Source of the DNA: Liquorilactobacillus mali
Lineage (GTDB): Bacteria > Bacillota > Bacilli > Lactobacillales > Lactobacillaceae
DNA length: 64,000 nucleotides
Assembly: GCF_001437155.1 (NCBI RefSeq)
Contig: NZ_JQAR01000003.1
Coordinates: forward strand, 94,939 to 158,938
Direction of reading: 5' to 3'
Position numbers and translations under genes: made by a program. Shown piece after piece: positions 46,546 to 55,403 of the stretch (position 1 is its first letter; every line of letters starts with the position of its first letter). The notes under the pieces were generated by a model. That model did not search any database and had not been told where the DNA came from. It saw only the letters and a program-made list of their open reading frames with translations.

Positions 46546-47550
46546 ATGGTAGAAGAAAGTGTAGAATTAATCACAGAACGTATTAAAGAAGCTACAGAGA
46601 GCAAAGATATTTACGGGGCTTCTTATGCAATTACTGATAAAAAGAATAGTTCAGAATTTTACTTGGGTACGCAAGGAAATGGTAAGTATGATATTGCTTT
46701 AACTAGTACGATGATCTATGATTTAGCATCATTAACTAAGGTTGTTGTGACGACTACTAGGATCCTGCAATTGATTGAAAGTGGTACGCTTGATCTGAAT
46801 ACAGAAATAGGGGAGATATTATTTGGATTCAAATATCCACAAGTGACGATAGCTAATTTATTATTGCATAACAGTGGATTACCGGCTGACATCACGGGTG
46901 TTAGGTCAATGACAAAAGAAGAACTTATAAAAAGGATAAAAGAAACAAACTTAATTAGTTCGCCAGGAGAAAAAATTGTTTATTCAGATTTAGGTTTTAT
47001 TATTTTAGGCTGGATAATCGCACAAGTTGATGGAGAACTGAGTACAAGCTTGAATGAACATATTTTTGAGCCATTATTGATGAAAAATACGGGATATAAT
47101 TTATCTGAAAGACCGTTGGCTAATTTTATACCAACTGAAGATGAGCCACAAAGAGGCGGGATAATCCAGGGTGTTGTCCATGACTATAAGGCTTATTTGT
47201 TGGATGGTGTAAGTGGTCATGCGGGAATTTTCTCGACATTAGGCGATTTGAATAATTTTACTTCAATGTATATAAATGAAGGTGTTTTCAAAGGAAAACA
47301 GATTTTAAGCAGTCAAAGTATTAATTTATTAAGACAGTATTCTGGCGGAGGGAGAACGTTAGGCTGGCAAACATGGAATAATGATTCTACAAAATTATGG
47401 CATACAGGATTCACTGGAACTTCAATCGCACTTGATTTAAAAAACAAGCAATCATTTGTTTGCCTAACTAATAGAATCTATCCGACTAGAAGAAAAAAAG
47501 AATGGATTAAAACTCGTAAAGAAGTCATTAGGCTTTTTTATGGTGAATAA
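46546..47550 (+). CDS. Serine hydrolase, beta-lactamase/PBP (S12) family, AmiE-like, cytoplasmic
   Basis: 334-aa protein of the serine beta-lactamase-like superfamily. Nucleophile motif SxxK is S62-L-T-K65 (DLASLTKV); the second motif is Y146-S-D148; the third is the HTG of WHTGFTG. In B. subtilis a member of this family (AmiE, YbbE) sits in the murQ-murR-murP operon and removes peptides from MurNAc. This protein lacks any signal peptide or TM segment (it opens MVEESVELITERIKEATES), so it should act inside the cell. It overlaps the epimerase region and follows murQ by 11 nt. Peptide release from imported MurNAc-peptides is the best guess; an esterase or D-aminopeptidase is possible. Confidence 0.85.
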   Translation: MVEESVELITERIKEATESKDIYGASYAITDKKNSSEFYLGTQGNGKYDIALTSTMIYDLASLTKVVVTTTRILQLIESGTLDLNTEIGEILFGFKYPQVTIANLLLHNSGLPADITGVRSMTKEELIKRIKETNLISSPGEKIVYSDLGFIILGWIIAQVDGELSTSLNEHIFEPLLMKNTGYNLSERPLANFIPTEDEPQRGGIIQGVVHDYKAYLLDGVSGHAGIFSTLGDLNNFTSMYINEGVFKGKQILSSQSINLLRQYSGGGRTLGWQTWNNDSTKLWHTGFTGTSIALDLKNKQSFVCLTNRIYPTRRKKEWIKTRKEVIRLFYGE

Positions 47551-47569
47551 TAGAGAATGCGGTGGAATT

Positions 47570-48643
47570 ATGGATGAAACTGGTGTTATTGAACGAATAG
47601 AGTTTGAGACTGTTAAAGAAGACTTGCAGCACCTCTTTGTGACTGCACTTCATGAAGTGAGATATGTGATTGCCGTTCGAGTTAGGATAATCTTAAAAAA
47701 TGGATTAGTTGGTTTGGGTTCTGCCACACCAAATGATAAGGTGACAGGAGATACGTTGGAAAGCATGTCTTATGTGATGAAAAATGTAATTAAGCCGAAA
47801 ATAATTGGTTTGGATATAACCAATTGGGATTGTATTTTACAAATTATTAGAGAGTCAATCGCAGATAACTCTCCCGCAAAGGCAGCTTTTGAAATAGCTT
47901 TATATGATTTAAGAGCACAACTGTTTCAAATGTCTCTTTCACGGTTATTGGGAGGAACTCCCCGAAATTTATATACAGATTATACCGTTAGTCTTGCGCC
48001 ACTTAGTGAAATGGTAGAGGAATCATGTGAATTGGTGAAACGGGGGTTTAATGCTTTAAAAATTAAATTAGGTGATCATGATTTTGAGGAAGATGTTCAG
48101 TTGATTTTAGATATTGCAAAGGTTATTCCAAACGCAGTTTCATTGAGAATTGATATTAATCAGGCATGGACGGTTAGTGAAACATTAAGTGCAGTTGATA
48201 CGTGGACTAAATACAATGTTAATATTGACTTTATTGAGCAACCAGTAAAGGCTGATAATTATTCGGGAATGCGGCAAATTACGCAACGTTCCAAATTGCC
48301 AGTCATGGCAGATGAGAGTGTTCATACTTTTGAAGACGCAAGAGAATTAATTGCCAATCATGCCTGTGATTTGGTCAATATTAAGCTAATGAAGACTGGC
48401 GGCATCAGCCAAGCTGAAAGAATCAATCAATTATGCGAGATGGCGGGAATTCAATGCATGATTGGCTGCATGATTGAGTCAAGAGAAAGTATAGCGGCTG
48501 CAATTGCATTTGCCACAGCACATCGAAACGTTAAATATGTTGATTTGGATTCAGTTTTTATGAGTAGGAGTAAGCGAAAGGGTGGATTTGAAAGTGAAAA
48601 GAATATGTTGAGGGTGACTAAAAAGGCTGGATTGGGATTTTAA
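47570..48643 (+). CDS. Dipeptide epimerase (L-Ala-D/L-Glu type), enolase superfamily
   Basis: 357-aa enzyme of the muconate-lactonizing enolase subgroup. Catalytic KxK is K164-I-K166 (ALKIKLG). Metal ligands lie in RIDINQAW, FIEQP and MADES, and the second base region is NIKLMKTGG. The DxD motif (D325-L-D327), which holds the dipeptide amino group in L-Ala-D/L-Glu epimerases such as YcjG and YkfB, is present and supports that substrate. An ATG at 47540 overlaps the hydrolase gene; GGTGG before ATG 47570 is slightly better. It would convert the murein dipeptide L-Ala-D-Glu to L-Ala-L-Glu so that peptidases can use it. Confidence 0.92.
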   Translation: MDETGVIERIEFETVKEDLQHLFVTALHEVRYVIAVRVRIILKNGLVGLGSATPNDKVTGDTLESMSYVMKNVIKPKIIGLDITNWDCILQIIRESIADNSPAKAAFEIALYDLRAQLFQMSLSRLLGGTPRNLYTDYTVSLAPLSEMVEESCELVKRGFNALKIKLGDHDFEEDVQLILDIAKVIPNAVSLRIDINQAWTVSETLSAVDTWTKYNVNIDFIEQPVKADNYSGMRQITQRSKLPVMADESVHTFEDARELIANHACDLVNIKLMKTGGISQAERINQLCEMAGIQCMIGCMIESRESIAAAIAFATAHRNVKYVDLDSVFMSRSKRKGGFESEKNMLRVTKKAGLGF

Positions 48644-48653
48644 GGAAAATAAA

Positions 48654-48669
48654 TGTTTCATGTGAAACA
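48654..48669. promoter_or_regulatory. parS-like ParB binding site
   Basis: TGTTTCATGTGAAACA is a perfect 16-bp palindrome and matches the parS consensus TGTTNCACGTGAAACA at all but one central base (C to T). It is intergenic, 11 nt after the epimerase stop. Confidence 0.65.
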
Positions 48670-48812
48670 CGATAGTAAATGAGAGTGTGACATAGGTCGG
48701 TAAAATTTGAGTATTAATTGAAATTACAAATATAACATGTGCCTTACTATGAGTAATTTGAAGTTGGATGGAAAATTTGGATTTATTGCAACATATTTAT
48801 CTGGAATAAATA

Positions 48813-48856
48813 AAGGGTTGGCCAAAATATAACTTTTGACCGATCCCATGTTTTTT
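48813..48856 (+). terminator. Terminator after the muropeptide cluster; copy 4 of the hairpin family
   Basis: GGGTTGGCCAAAA (48815-48827) with TTTTGACCGATCCC (48834-48847), then TTTTTT. The preceding 110 bases resemble the flank of copy 2. Confidence 0.7.
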
Positions 48857-48948
48857 AATTATTTATAAAAAGGGTAAAAGAAACTTGTGAAATTAAAATG
48901 AAGAGCGTTAACTAGTGATAGTAACGAAAAAAACCTTAAGGTGTAATT

Positions 48949-50517
48949 ATGAATAAAAAGTTATTGTCAGGCTCTTTTTGGCTATCCTTTGGGAGTGTGT
49001 TCTCCAGGGCATTGGGTGTGTTGTACTTGATACCATGGTTGGCCATGATGGGATCAAAAGAAAATATTAATGCTGCACAGGCGCTATTTAATTCGACATA
49101 TAATATATATGCGATTTTTTTATCGTTGGGAATGGCAGGATTTCCTTCTGCAATTGCACGCAAAGTTGCAATGTACAATGGCAAGAATGAGTTTACAAGC
49201 AGTAAAAAAATTTTCAAATTAGGTTTAGGATTAATGTGTATCTCAGGTTTGTTATGTGCATTGATTTTATATGTAACTGCTCCAATTTTCGCTAAAAATA
49301 GTCCTGTTGTTTCACAAAGAGATTCGGTGATTGCTATTAGAAGTATGGTTCCAGCAATTGCAATTTTACCAGCTATGAGTGTGATTCGTGGATGGTTTCA
49401 AGGTAATCAAGACCTTAAACCCTTTGGTATTTCACAATTGTGGGAACAGGTTTTTAGAGTTATTTTTATCCTCGCATCCAGCTATGTTTTAATATACATA
49501 TTTCATACAGGTTATGTGATTGCGGTTTATGCAAGTGTATTTGCTGCTTTTGCGGGGGCCTTAGCTAGTTATATATACTTGATTGCCCATTATAAGGTTA
49601 AGTTACCAGAATACAAGGCGAAGCTAAAAAAAAGCAAAGCTCCTATGGTATCTGACGTAAGAAAAATATTTATGGCAATAGCATATGAATCAATTCCATT
49701 TGTAATTGTCGGGGCAGGAATAAATTTATGTCAGATCATTGATCAGCTGTTTTTCAAACAGATAATGCAAGGTGTTCTAGGTTTATCGGCAGAGTATACT
49801 CAACAAGTATACACAGCCTTTTCAGCTAACCCATCCAAATTAACTTCGGTAATTACGGCGTTAGCCGCAGCGATTGCTGGTAGCAGCCTGCCTTTACTTG
49901 CATCGGTTAATGCAGGCGGGCAAAAGAAAAATGTAAGACATTACCTGGCAGATAACATTAATTATCTGATTTTTATTGTCTTTCCTGTGTCTACAATTTT
50001 TAGTGCACTATCATTCGAGGCTAATGGGATTTTTTTCTTTTTCAGTAAAGCCGGAGCGGAGTTTCTAACCTATAATATTTGGCAAAGTTTGATCATGGCA
50101 GTTGCGGTCAATGGGTTGACGGTACTCCAAGCACTTCATTACAGTAAGAAAGCTATGTCATATCTATTGATAGGTTTGATAATTAAACTTATTCTTCAAT
50201 TTCCGTTGGTTTTTATGCTGCAGGGCACCGGGGCTATAATGGCAACAAATATTGCTTTTGCAGTTATTTGTATACTGGCTTATAGGAAAATAAGAATAGA
50301 GTTTTCCATTGATTTTAGAGATTTTGTACCAAATGTCTTGTTGAATGTAATTTTTCTTATCATTGTTGTGATAGCACAAGCAGTCATTTCTAGCATTTAT
50401 ATACCACAAACCAAATTAATAGCATTAATGTATAGTGTGATATTTGGAATGTGTACCGGCTTGCTTTATTATGGAATTTCGAAGAAGTTTGGTTTTTGGA
50501 ACAAAATTTTCAAGTAA
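48949..50517 (+). CDS. MurJ/SpoVB-type MOP-superfamily flippase (putative lipid II or polysaccharide flippase)
   Basis: 522-aa polytopic membrane protein with about 14 helices. It opens with the family segment KKLLSGSFWLSFGSVFSRALGVLYLIPW and has FLSLGMAGFPSAIARKVA and SVIRGWFQGNQDLKPFGISQLWEQVFRV, conserved in the YtgP/SpoVB/MurJ group. These proteins flip undecaprenyl-linked precursors such as lipid II. The gene follows the murein-recycling cluster, separated by a terminator. No glycosyltransferases are adjacent, which favours a peptidoglycan role over capsule export. The exact substrate is inferred. Confidence 0.88.
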   Translation: MNKKLLSGSFWLSFGSVFSRALGVLYLIPWLAMMGSKENINAAQALFNSTYNIYAIFLSLGMAGFPSAIARKVAMYNGKNEFTSSKKIFKLGLGLMCISGLLCALILYVTAPIFAKNSPVVSQRDSVIAIRSMVPAIAILPAMSVIRGWFQGNQDLKPFGISQLWEQVFRVIFILASSYVLIYIFHTGYVIAVYASVFAAFAGALASYIYLIAHYKVKLPEYKAKLKKSKAPMVSDVRKIFMAIAYESIPFVIVGAGINLCQIIDQLFFKQIMQGVLGLSAEYTQQVYTAFSANPSKLTSVITALAAAIAGSSLPLLASVNAGGQKKNVRHYLADNINYLIFIVFPVSTIFSALSFEANGIFFFFSKAGAEFLTYNIWQSLIMAVAVNGLTVLQALHYSKKAMSYLLIGLIIKLILQFPLVFMLQGTGAIMATNIAFAVICILAYRKIRIEFSIDFRDFVPNVLLNVIFLIIVVIAQAVISSIYIPQTKLIALMYSVIFGMCTGLLYYGISKKFGFWNKIFK

Positions 50518-50610
50518 TAGTGTACGTTTTTAAACGATTCAAGATGAAGAAGCATTATTTTTGAGGGGGAGCGTGGTTTATAGACACGCTTACCTAAATT
50601 AAAGTGGGAA

Positions 50611-50647
50611 AGCTAAGCCAAAATTTAACTTTTGGCTTATATTTTTT
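50611..50647 (+). terminator. Terminator after flippase gene; copy 5 of the hairpin family
   Basis: TAAGCCAAAA (50614-50623) pairs with TTTTGGCTTA (50630-50639), then ATATTTTTT. A separate small hairpin AGCGTG/CACGCT lies at 50570-50590. Confidence 0.7.
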
Positions 50648-50662
50648 GAGGGAGGTATTTGT

Positions 50663-50842
50663 ATGACACGAAAGTTTTGGGGAAGATCGCTAGGAGGTTG
50701 GATATGTATAACAATTTCCGTAGTTTCAATTATTTTAGCCAAGTTAAGTATACTTCCAAATACTTTAGCAGTTGTATTGGCTAGTGCAGGTTTGATTGGT
50801 GTGTCCATTTTTTATTTTATAGGGAAATCAAAAGAATCATAA
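50663..50842 (+). CDS. Small hypothetical membrane protein, 59 aa
   Basis: ATG at 50663 with GGGAGG 8 nt upstream. The protein opens MTRKFWGRSLGGWICITISV and has two hydrophobic segments (about 11-27 and 33-53) separated by a short loop, with a basic N-terminus and a KSKES tail. It looks like a genuine small membrane protein. It begins 16 nt after the repeat-family hairpin, so it may be read from transcripts that pass it. I do not recognise the family. Confidence 0.6.
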   Translation: MTRKFWGRSLGGWICITISVVSIILAKLSILPNTLAVVLASAGLIGVSIFYFIGKSKES

Positions 50843-50970
50843 AAAGCTATTTCGTTTTTTGATTTAAGTTTGTTTTTAAAGAGACTTATTGATTTTGATA
50901 TATTTTTCTTGAAAAAAGAACTAACTATTTTTTCTAAGTTCAAATAACATAATTGTCCACAATCAGGGTA

Positions 50971-51018
50971 CAAAAAAACCAGCAACCACGGTATTTTTGA
51001 TACCCAATGATTACTGGT
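50971..51018 (-). terminator. Terminator of tRNA-Lys
   Basis: Long imperfect hairpin (50978-51018) whose minus-strand product ends in TTTTTTT, directly downstream of the tRNA gene. Confidence 0.75.
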
Positions 51019-51031
51019 AATATTTCGTCGA

Positions 51032-51104
51032 TGGGTGGCCAGGGGATCGAACCCTGGACCCACGGATTAAGAGTCCGTTGCTCTGCCAGCTGAGCTAGCC
51101 ACCC
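51032..51104 (-). tRNA. tRNA-Lys (CTT)
   Basis: 73-nt cloverleaf on the minus strand: acceptor GGGTGGC with GCCACCC, anticodon stem ACGGA/TCCGT enclosing CTCTTAA (anticodon CTT), T-arm around GGTTCGATCC. CCA is not encoded. Isolated tRNA gene. Confidence 0.95.
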
Positions 51105-51193
51105 AATATATTCTTCATCAACAAGAAATATATTACCATGGGTGAAAAGAATATGCAATAGAAAAATAAAAAAACATATAAAAGCACTTTTGC

Positions 51194-51745
51194 TTAATCC
51201 TTATTAACAGCTGAAAAAGCTTTACGTAGTAGGAAATACAGTAGAGGCACACAGACTGCAGTCGAAATAGAATTGATGACAGTTGCAGGAAGACTCAGAA
51301 AAGATGCAACAATAGCGGTTTTAAATGCCGTTCCAACCATCAAAGCCTCAACGATTGACGTACAGTAAGAAGTAACTATTTTCATAGCGCCAGCAGTAAT
51401 TGCGACAATAATAATATTACGTTTACTGTCATTATGGTGAAAATACTTGAAAACAGCTTCTATGGTTAAACCAACTATAATCACTTCGAGAACAGTCAAC
51501 CAAGATGTTAATGCATACCCATTGAGTACATCAAAACCGCCAAGGCCAATGATTCCCGCGATAATTCCGTTTCTCGGGCCCAAAAATAAAATAGCTAAGA
51601 CAGTAAGTGTATTTCCAAAATGAATGAATGGTCGTCCAACCATTGCAGGAATAGGTATTCTTAAGATAAAAATACCTAGATATATAATTGCAGCAAACAA
51701 TCCTGTCAAAATGATCATTCTAAGAGAATTTTTATTTTTTTGCAT
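51194..51745 (-). CDS. ECF transporter S component, probably for vitamin B6
   Basis: 183-aa membrane protein with about six helices: a basic start, then LTGLFAAIIYLGIFILRIPIP, VGRPFIHFGNTLTVLAILFLGPRNGIIAGIIGLGGFDVLNG and further hydrophobic stretches. The conserved order of an S-component core (substrate-capturing, pairs with a shared EcfAA'T module) is clear. It is 12 nt downstream of a pyridoxal-kinase-like gene, so a pyridoxine/pyridoxal specificity (PdxU-like) is the natural guess. No EcfA or EcfT genes are in the window, so it must be a group II system. Confidence 0.85.
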   Translation of the reverse strand: MQKNKNSLRMIILTGLFAAIIYLGIFILRIPIPAMVGRPFIHFGNTLTVLAILFLGPRNGIIAGIIGLGGFDVLNGYALTSWLTVLEVIIVGLTIEAVFKYFHHNDSKRNIIIVAITAGAMKIVTSYCTSIVEALMVGTAFKTAIVASFLSLPATVINSISTAVCVPLLYFLLRKAFSAVNKD

Positions 51746-51757
51746 TTTTTTAACCTC

Positions 51758-52597
51758 CTAATTTAATTGTTTTAATAATACAGGTAATTCAAGTGAATAA
51801 TCAAGACCAAAACGGGAATCATAGCGATTAAATTGCATATTTTTTTCAATTGTATTACTGATGAATTGCATAGCAATTTTTGCTGCTGCTTTCAGTGTAT
51901 TGCCATGCAGTAGTGCTCCGAGTAACACACTTGCGAAAATATCGCCTGTTCCAAAGAAGTTTGTGCCGATTTTTGCTGTTTCAAGCTGCCATATTTCCTG
52001 GGAAATGGTGTTGATGCCCACAATTCCGATTTTTCCATTTGTTTTAGGAATTCCTGTTAGAAGAATTTGCTTATTTTTGTACTTTTCATTGAGTTCAGTG
52101 ACTAGGTCAATAGCAGCAGTAGAGGAAATTGCTCCTGTTGTGCATTCTTTGCCTAATAATAATTGTGCTTCTGTTACGTTTGGAGTAATGAGATCTGCCT
52201 TTTGTACCAGGTGCTGCATTTGATGAACATAGTCTAAGTCGAATCCACGGTATAATTTTCCATGATCACCCATCACGGGATCTAAGAGCAAAAAAGAATC
52301 AGCAGCCAGTTCATCGATGCTGCTGAGGAGAACATCTAACGGCTTTTTGCCTAAGTAACCTAGATATACTGCAGAGAAAGAGAGTGGAACAGTTTCCCAG
52401 TGTGCAATAATTTTTTCCATTTCTGAACTGAGGTCTAAGTAGATATTTTTACCGAACCCCCCTGTATGTGTTGAGAGGATAGCCGTTGGCAAAACTGTAG
52501 GGTTAAAACCGAGTGCCCCAAGGATCGGCAGTGCAACCGCCATGGATACTTGCCCAGCACAAGAAAGGTCCTGTGAGATTAATATTGATTTTTTCAT
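51758..52597 (-). CDS. pdxK: Pyridoxamine/pyridoxal kinase (PdxK/PdxY-like, ribokinase superfamily)
   Basis: 279-aa kinase. Opens with SQDLSCAGQVSMAVALPILGALG, then LSTHTGGFG, LLDPVMGDHGKLY, DLITPNVTEAQLLLG and the nucleotide/catalytic segment FFGTGDIFASVLLGALL, in which the usual GTGD supplies the catalytic Asp. This pattern is typical of PdxY-type kinases, which phosphorylate pyridoxal or pyridoxine to trap the vitamin. The following ECF S component gives a coherent B6 salvage pair. A related HMP-kinase activity (ThiD) cannot be excluded. Confidence 0.87.
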   Translation of the reverse strand: MKKSILISQDLSCAGQVSMAVALPILGALGFNPTVLPTAILSTHTGGFGKNIYLDLSSEMEKIIAHWETVPLSFSAVYLGYLGKKPLDVLLSSIDELAADSFLLLDPVMGDHGKLYRGFDLDYVHQMQHLVQKADLITPNVTEAQLLLGKECTTGAISSTAAIDLVTELNEKYKNKQILLTGIPKTNGKIGIVGINTISQEIWQLETAKIGTNFFGTGDIFASVLLGALLHGNTLKAAAKIAMQFISNTIEKNMQFNRYDSRFGLDYSLELPVLLKQLN

Positions 52598-52633
52598 TTT
52601 AACTCCTTATCTATGTATATATAAATTAACGAT

Positions 52634-52661
52634 ATTATAGCACGAACTAAAGTTGTGATAA
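52634..52661 (-). promoter_or_regulatory. Promoter of pdxK-ECF S operon
   Basis: On the minus strand, TTATCA (52661-52656), 16-nt spacer, TATAAT (52639-52634), 37 nt before the kinase start. Confidence 0.6.
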
Positions 52662-52677
52662 CATTTCTGATGCGTGT

Positions 52678-52706
52678 TTGGCATCAATCAGCCGATAGGT
52701 TATAAT
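52678..52706 (+). promoter_or_regulatory. walRK operon promoter
   Basis: TTGGCA (52678-52683), 17-nt spacer, TATAAT (52701-52706), about 100 nt before walR. Confidence 0.75.
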
Positions 52707-52809
52707 ATAGACGGTTGTACCCTTTTTGATAATGAAAACAATCCACATTGGAACAACTAGAAATTCTAAACCACGTAAAAGAAAGTGGCTTTAGGAAAGG
52801 AGCTTCAAA

Positions 52810-53520
52810 GTGAAGAAGATTTTAGTAGTTGATGATGAGAAACCAATTTCCGATATAGTTAAATTTAATTTGACAAAGGAAGGCTTTGACGTTTATACAG
52901 CATTTGATGGACAAGAAGCTGTTGAACAAGTTGAAGAGATAGTACCAGACTTGATTTTGTTAGATATTATGTTACCCAAGATGGATGGACTTGAAGTTGC
53001 ACGGGAAGTTCGGAAAAAATATGATATGCCAATTATAATGGTTACAGCTAAAGATGCAGAAATAGATAAAGTTTTAGGACTAGAACTAGGGGCCGATGAC
53101 TATGTAACGAAACCATTCTCTAATCGTGAGTTAGTTGCGCGTGTTAAGGCCAATTTGAGAAGACAAACAGCGGCTTCGGCTTCAGCACAAAATGAAGAAG
53201 AAAAGAATAATGAAATTACTATTGGTGATTTAACCATTCACCCAGAAGCGTATATGGTTTCAAAAAGAGATGAAAAGATTGAATTGACCCATAGGGAGTT
53301 TGAATTACTTTACTATTTGGCAAAACATATCGGTCAAGTCATGACAAGGGAACATCTATTGCAAACTGTTTGGGGATACGATTATTTTGGTGATGTTCGA
53401 ACAGTCGATGTAACGGTTCGAAGATTAAGAGAAAAAATCGAAGACAATCCTAGTCGACCAATTTGGTTGGTAACGAGACGTGGAGTGGGTTATTATTTAC
53501 GTAATCCAGAGGCAGAATAA
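52810..53520 (+). CDS. walR: Essential response regulator WalR (YycF)
   Basis: 236-aa OmpR-family regulator. The receiver domain (1-118) has D8-D9, phospho-acceptor D52 ([13 protein letters not shown]), and K in [14 protein letters not shown] linker follows, then the winged-helix domain with [40 protein letters not shown] and RRGVGYYL. The start is a GTG at 52810 after AAAGGAGC. It controls cell-wall hydrolases and membrane metabolism and is normally essential. It heads the conserved walR-walK-yycH-yycI-walJ-htrA order, complete here. Confidence 0.97.
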   Translation: MKKILVVDDEKPISDIVKFNLTKEGFDVYTAFDGQEAVEQVEEIVPDLILLDIMLPKMDGLEVAREVRKKYDMPIIMVTAKDAEIDKVLGLELGADDYVTKPFSNRELVARVKANLRRQTAASASAQNEEEKNNEITIGDLTIHPEAYMVSKRDEKIELTHREFELLYYLAKHIGQVMTREHLLQTVWGYDYFGDVRTVDVTVRRLREKIEDNPSRPIWLVTRRGVGYYLRNPEAE

Positions 53521-53543
53521 ATAAGATTTTTAGTGGAGTAATA

Positions 53544-55403
53544 ATGAATAAAAAACTACATTTTTTCCAATCTATCCATTTTAAAATAGCACTAGTTTTT
53601 GCTTTGTTATTGTTGATAACATTCCAAATAGTAGGTGCTTATTTTGTGCAGCAATTAAAAAAGGATGACTTGAAATCATTCAAGCAGCAGGTTGAATTAT
53701 CAAGTTATATCGATAGTTCCTTAGTCACCAATCTTTCTCGTAGTAATCTGACTAAGGCTAATTCGAGTATCAAAGATATATTGGAAGATGTAGATAATTC
53801 AAATATTACAAAAGTTCAGGTAGTTGATACAAAAGGAACAATTCGTGGCGATAGTGATGTAAACAGTCAGGATTCAATAGGACAAAAGACGACAGATAAT
53901 GATATTAAGCAGGTTTTATATAATGAACGTTCATACGCAAAGTCAGCATATGATCGAACAGATAATAAAAGGTATTATGTCTCAATCACACCACTTTTCA
54001 GTACGACTGGAAATACTAATACTTTAGTAGGTGCAGTTTATTTACGTGCAAGTTTGGAGCCTGTGTACAGTTCAATCAACAAAGTTACAATAATCTTTGC
54101 TACTGCAGCATTGATAGCGACAGGATTAGGATTAATTTTGGCAATTTTTATTTCCAGTGCAATAACACGTCCGATTGACGAAATGAAAAAGCAAACAACA
54201 AGAATTGCGCGGGGAGACTATTCAGGACAAGTCAAAATTTATGGGTCTGATGAATTGGGACAGTTGGCGCAAGCCGTTAACAACTTGTCAGTCAGGATTG
54301 AGGAAGCCCAGGAATCGTCTGAAGCTGAACGTCGTAGATTAGATAGTGTTTTATCCCATATGTCTGACGGGGTTTTGGCGACTGACCGACGGGGTAATGT
54401 CATCATCATGAATGAGACTGCTTCACAGGCATTGGACATTGATCCCAATATAGCTGATGGACAGTCAGTATTAGATATTTTAGGAATCAGAGATAAGTAT
54501 ACGTTACGTGATCTACTTGAAAATCAAGACGAAATTATCATTGACTTGTCGGACGAAGACCATGATGAAATTTTAAATGCTTATTTTTCTTTAATTCAGC
54601 GAGAATCTGGCTTTATTAGTGGACTTGTCTGTGTGCTGCATGATATTACGGAGCAGCAGCGGATCGATCGCGAAAGAAAGGAATTTGTTTCTAATGTTTC
54701 ACATGAGTTGCGGACACCACTGACAAGTGTGAGAAGCTACGTTGAGGCGCTAAATGATGGAGCATGGAAAGATCCAGAAGTTGCACCGTCATTTTTGAAA
54801 GTTGCACAAGATGAAACGCAACGTATGATTAGAATGATTAATGATCTATTAAGCCTGTCTAGAATGGATTCAGGAACATCTAAACTTGAATTGGAACTTG
54901 TTAATTTAAATGAATTATATAACTATATTTTGGATAGATTTGATATGATGTTAAAATCTGATGATGCACATGAGAAAGGAAAGAAAAGATATTCAATTAA
55001 GCGAGATTTTACAAAAAGAGAATTATGGGTTGAAATTGATACTGATAAGTTTATGCAAGTTGTTGATAACATTATAAATAATGCTATTAAATATTCACCT
55101 GATGGAGGGGTAATTACCTGCCGTCTTCTAGAGACCCATGATCATGTTATCTTGAGTATTTCAGATCAAGGACTTGGTATTCCTAAGAAGGATGTAGTTC
55201 ATATTTTTGATCGTTTCTTCCGTGTTGATAAGGCTCGATCACGTGCTCAGGGTGGAACCGGATTAGGACTTGCAATTTCAAAAGAAGTTATTGAAATGCA
55301 TGGTGGAAGAATTTGGGTTGATAGTATTGAAGGCAAAGGTTCAACCTTCTATATTTCGCTGCCGTATGAAGAATATGAGGGGGAATTGTGGGATGAAGGT
55401 TAG
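53544..55403 (+). CDS. walK: Sensor histidine kinase WalK (YycG)
   Basis: 619-aa membrane kinase. TM1 lies at about 12-35, followed by an extracellular Cache/PAS-like domain (about 36-180), TM2 (181-205), HAMP (206-258), cytoplasmic PAS (about 262-370), HisKA with phospho-acceptor H387 (FVSNVSHELRTPLTSVR) and an HATPase with N box NNAIKYSP, G1 DQGLGIP, F box IFDRFFRVDKARS and G2 GGTGLGLAI. This is the full architecture of low-GC Gram-positive WalK with two PAS domains. The last 11 nt overlap yycH. Confidence 0.97.
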   Translation: MNKKLHFFQSIHFKIALVFALLLLITFQIVGAYFVQQLKKDDLKSFKQQVELSSYIDSSLVTNLSRSNLTKANSSIKDILEDVDNSNITKVQVVDTKGTIRGDSDVNSQDSIGQKTTDNDIKQVLYNERSYAKSAYDRTDNKRYYVSITPLFSTTGNTNTLVGAVYLRASLEPVYSSINKVTIIFATAALIATGLGLILAIFISSAITRPIDEMKKQTTRIARGDYSGQVKIYGSDELGQLAQAVNNLSVRIEEAQESSEAERRRLDSVLSHMSDGVLATDRRGNVIIMNETASQALDIDPNIADGQSVLDILGIRDKYTLRDLLENQDEIIIDLSDEDHDEILNAYFSLIQRESGFISGLVCVLHDITEQQRIDRERKEFVSNVSHELRTPLTSVRSYVEALNDGAWKDPEVAPSFLKVAQDETQRMIRMINDLLSLSRMDSGTSKLELELVNLNELYNYILDRFDMMLKSDDAHEKGKKRYSIKRDFTKRELWVEIDTDKFMQVVDNIINNAIKYSPDGGVITCRLLETHDHVILSISDQGLGIPKKDVVHIFDRFFRVDKARSRAQGGTGLGLAISKEVIEMHGGRIWVDSIEGKGSTFYISLPYEEYEGELWDEG

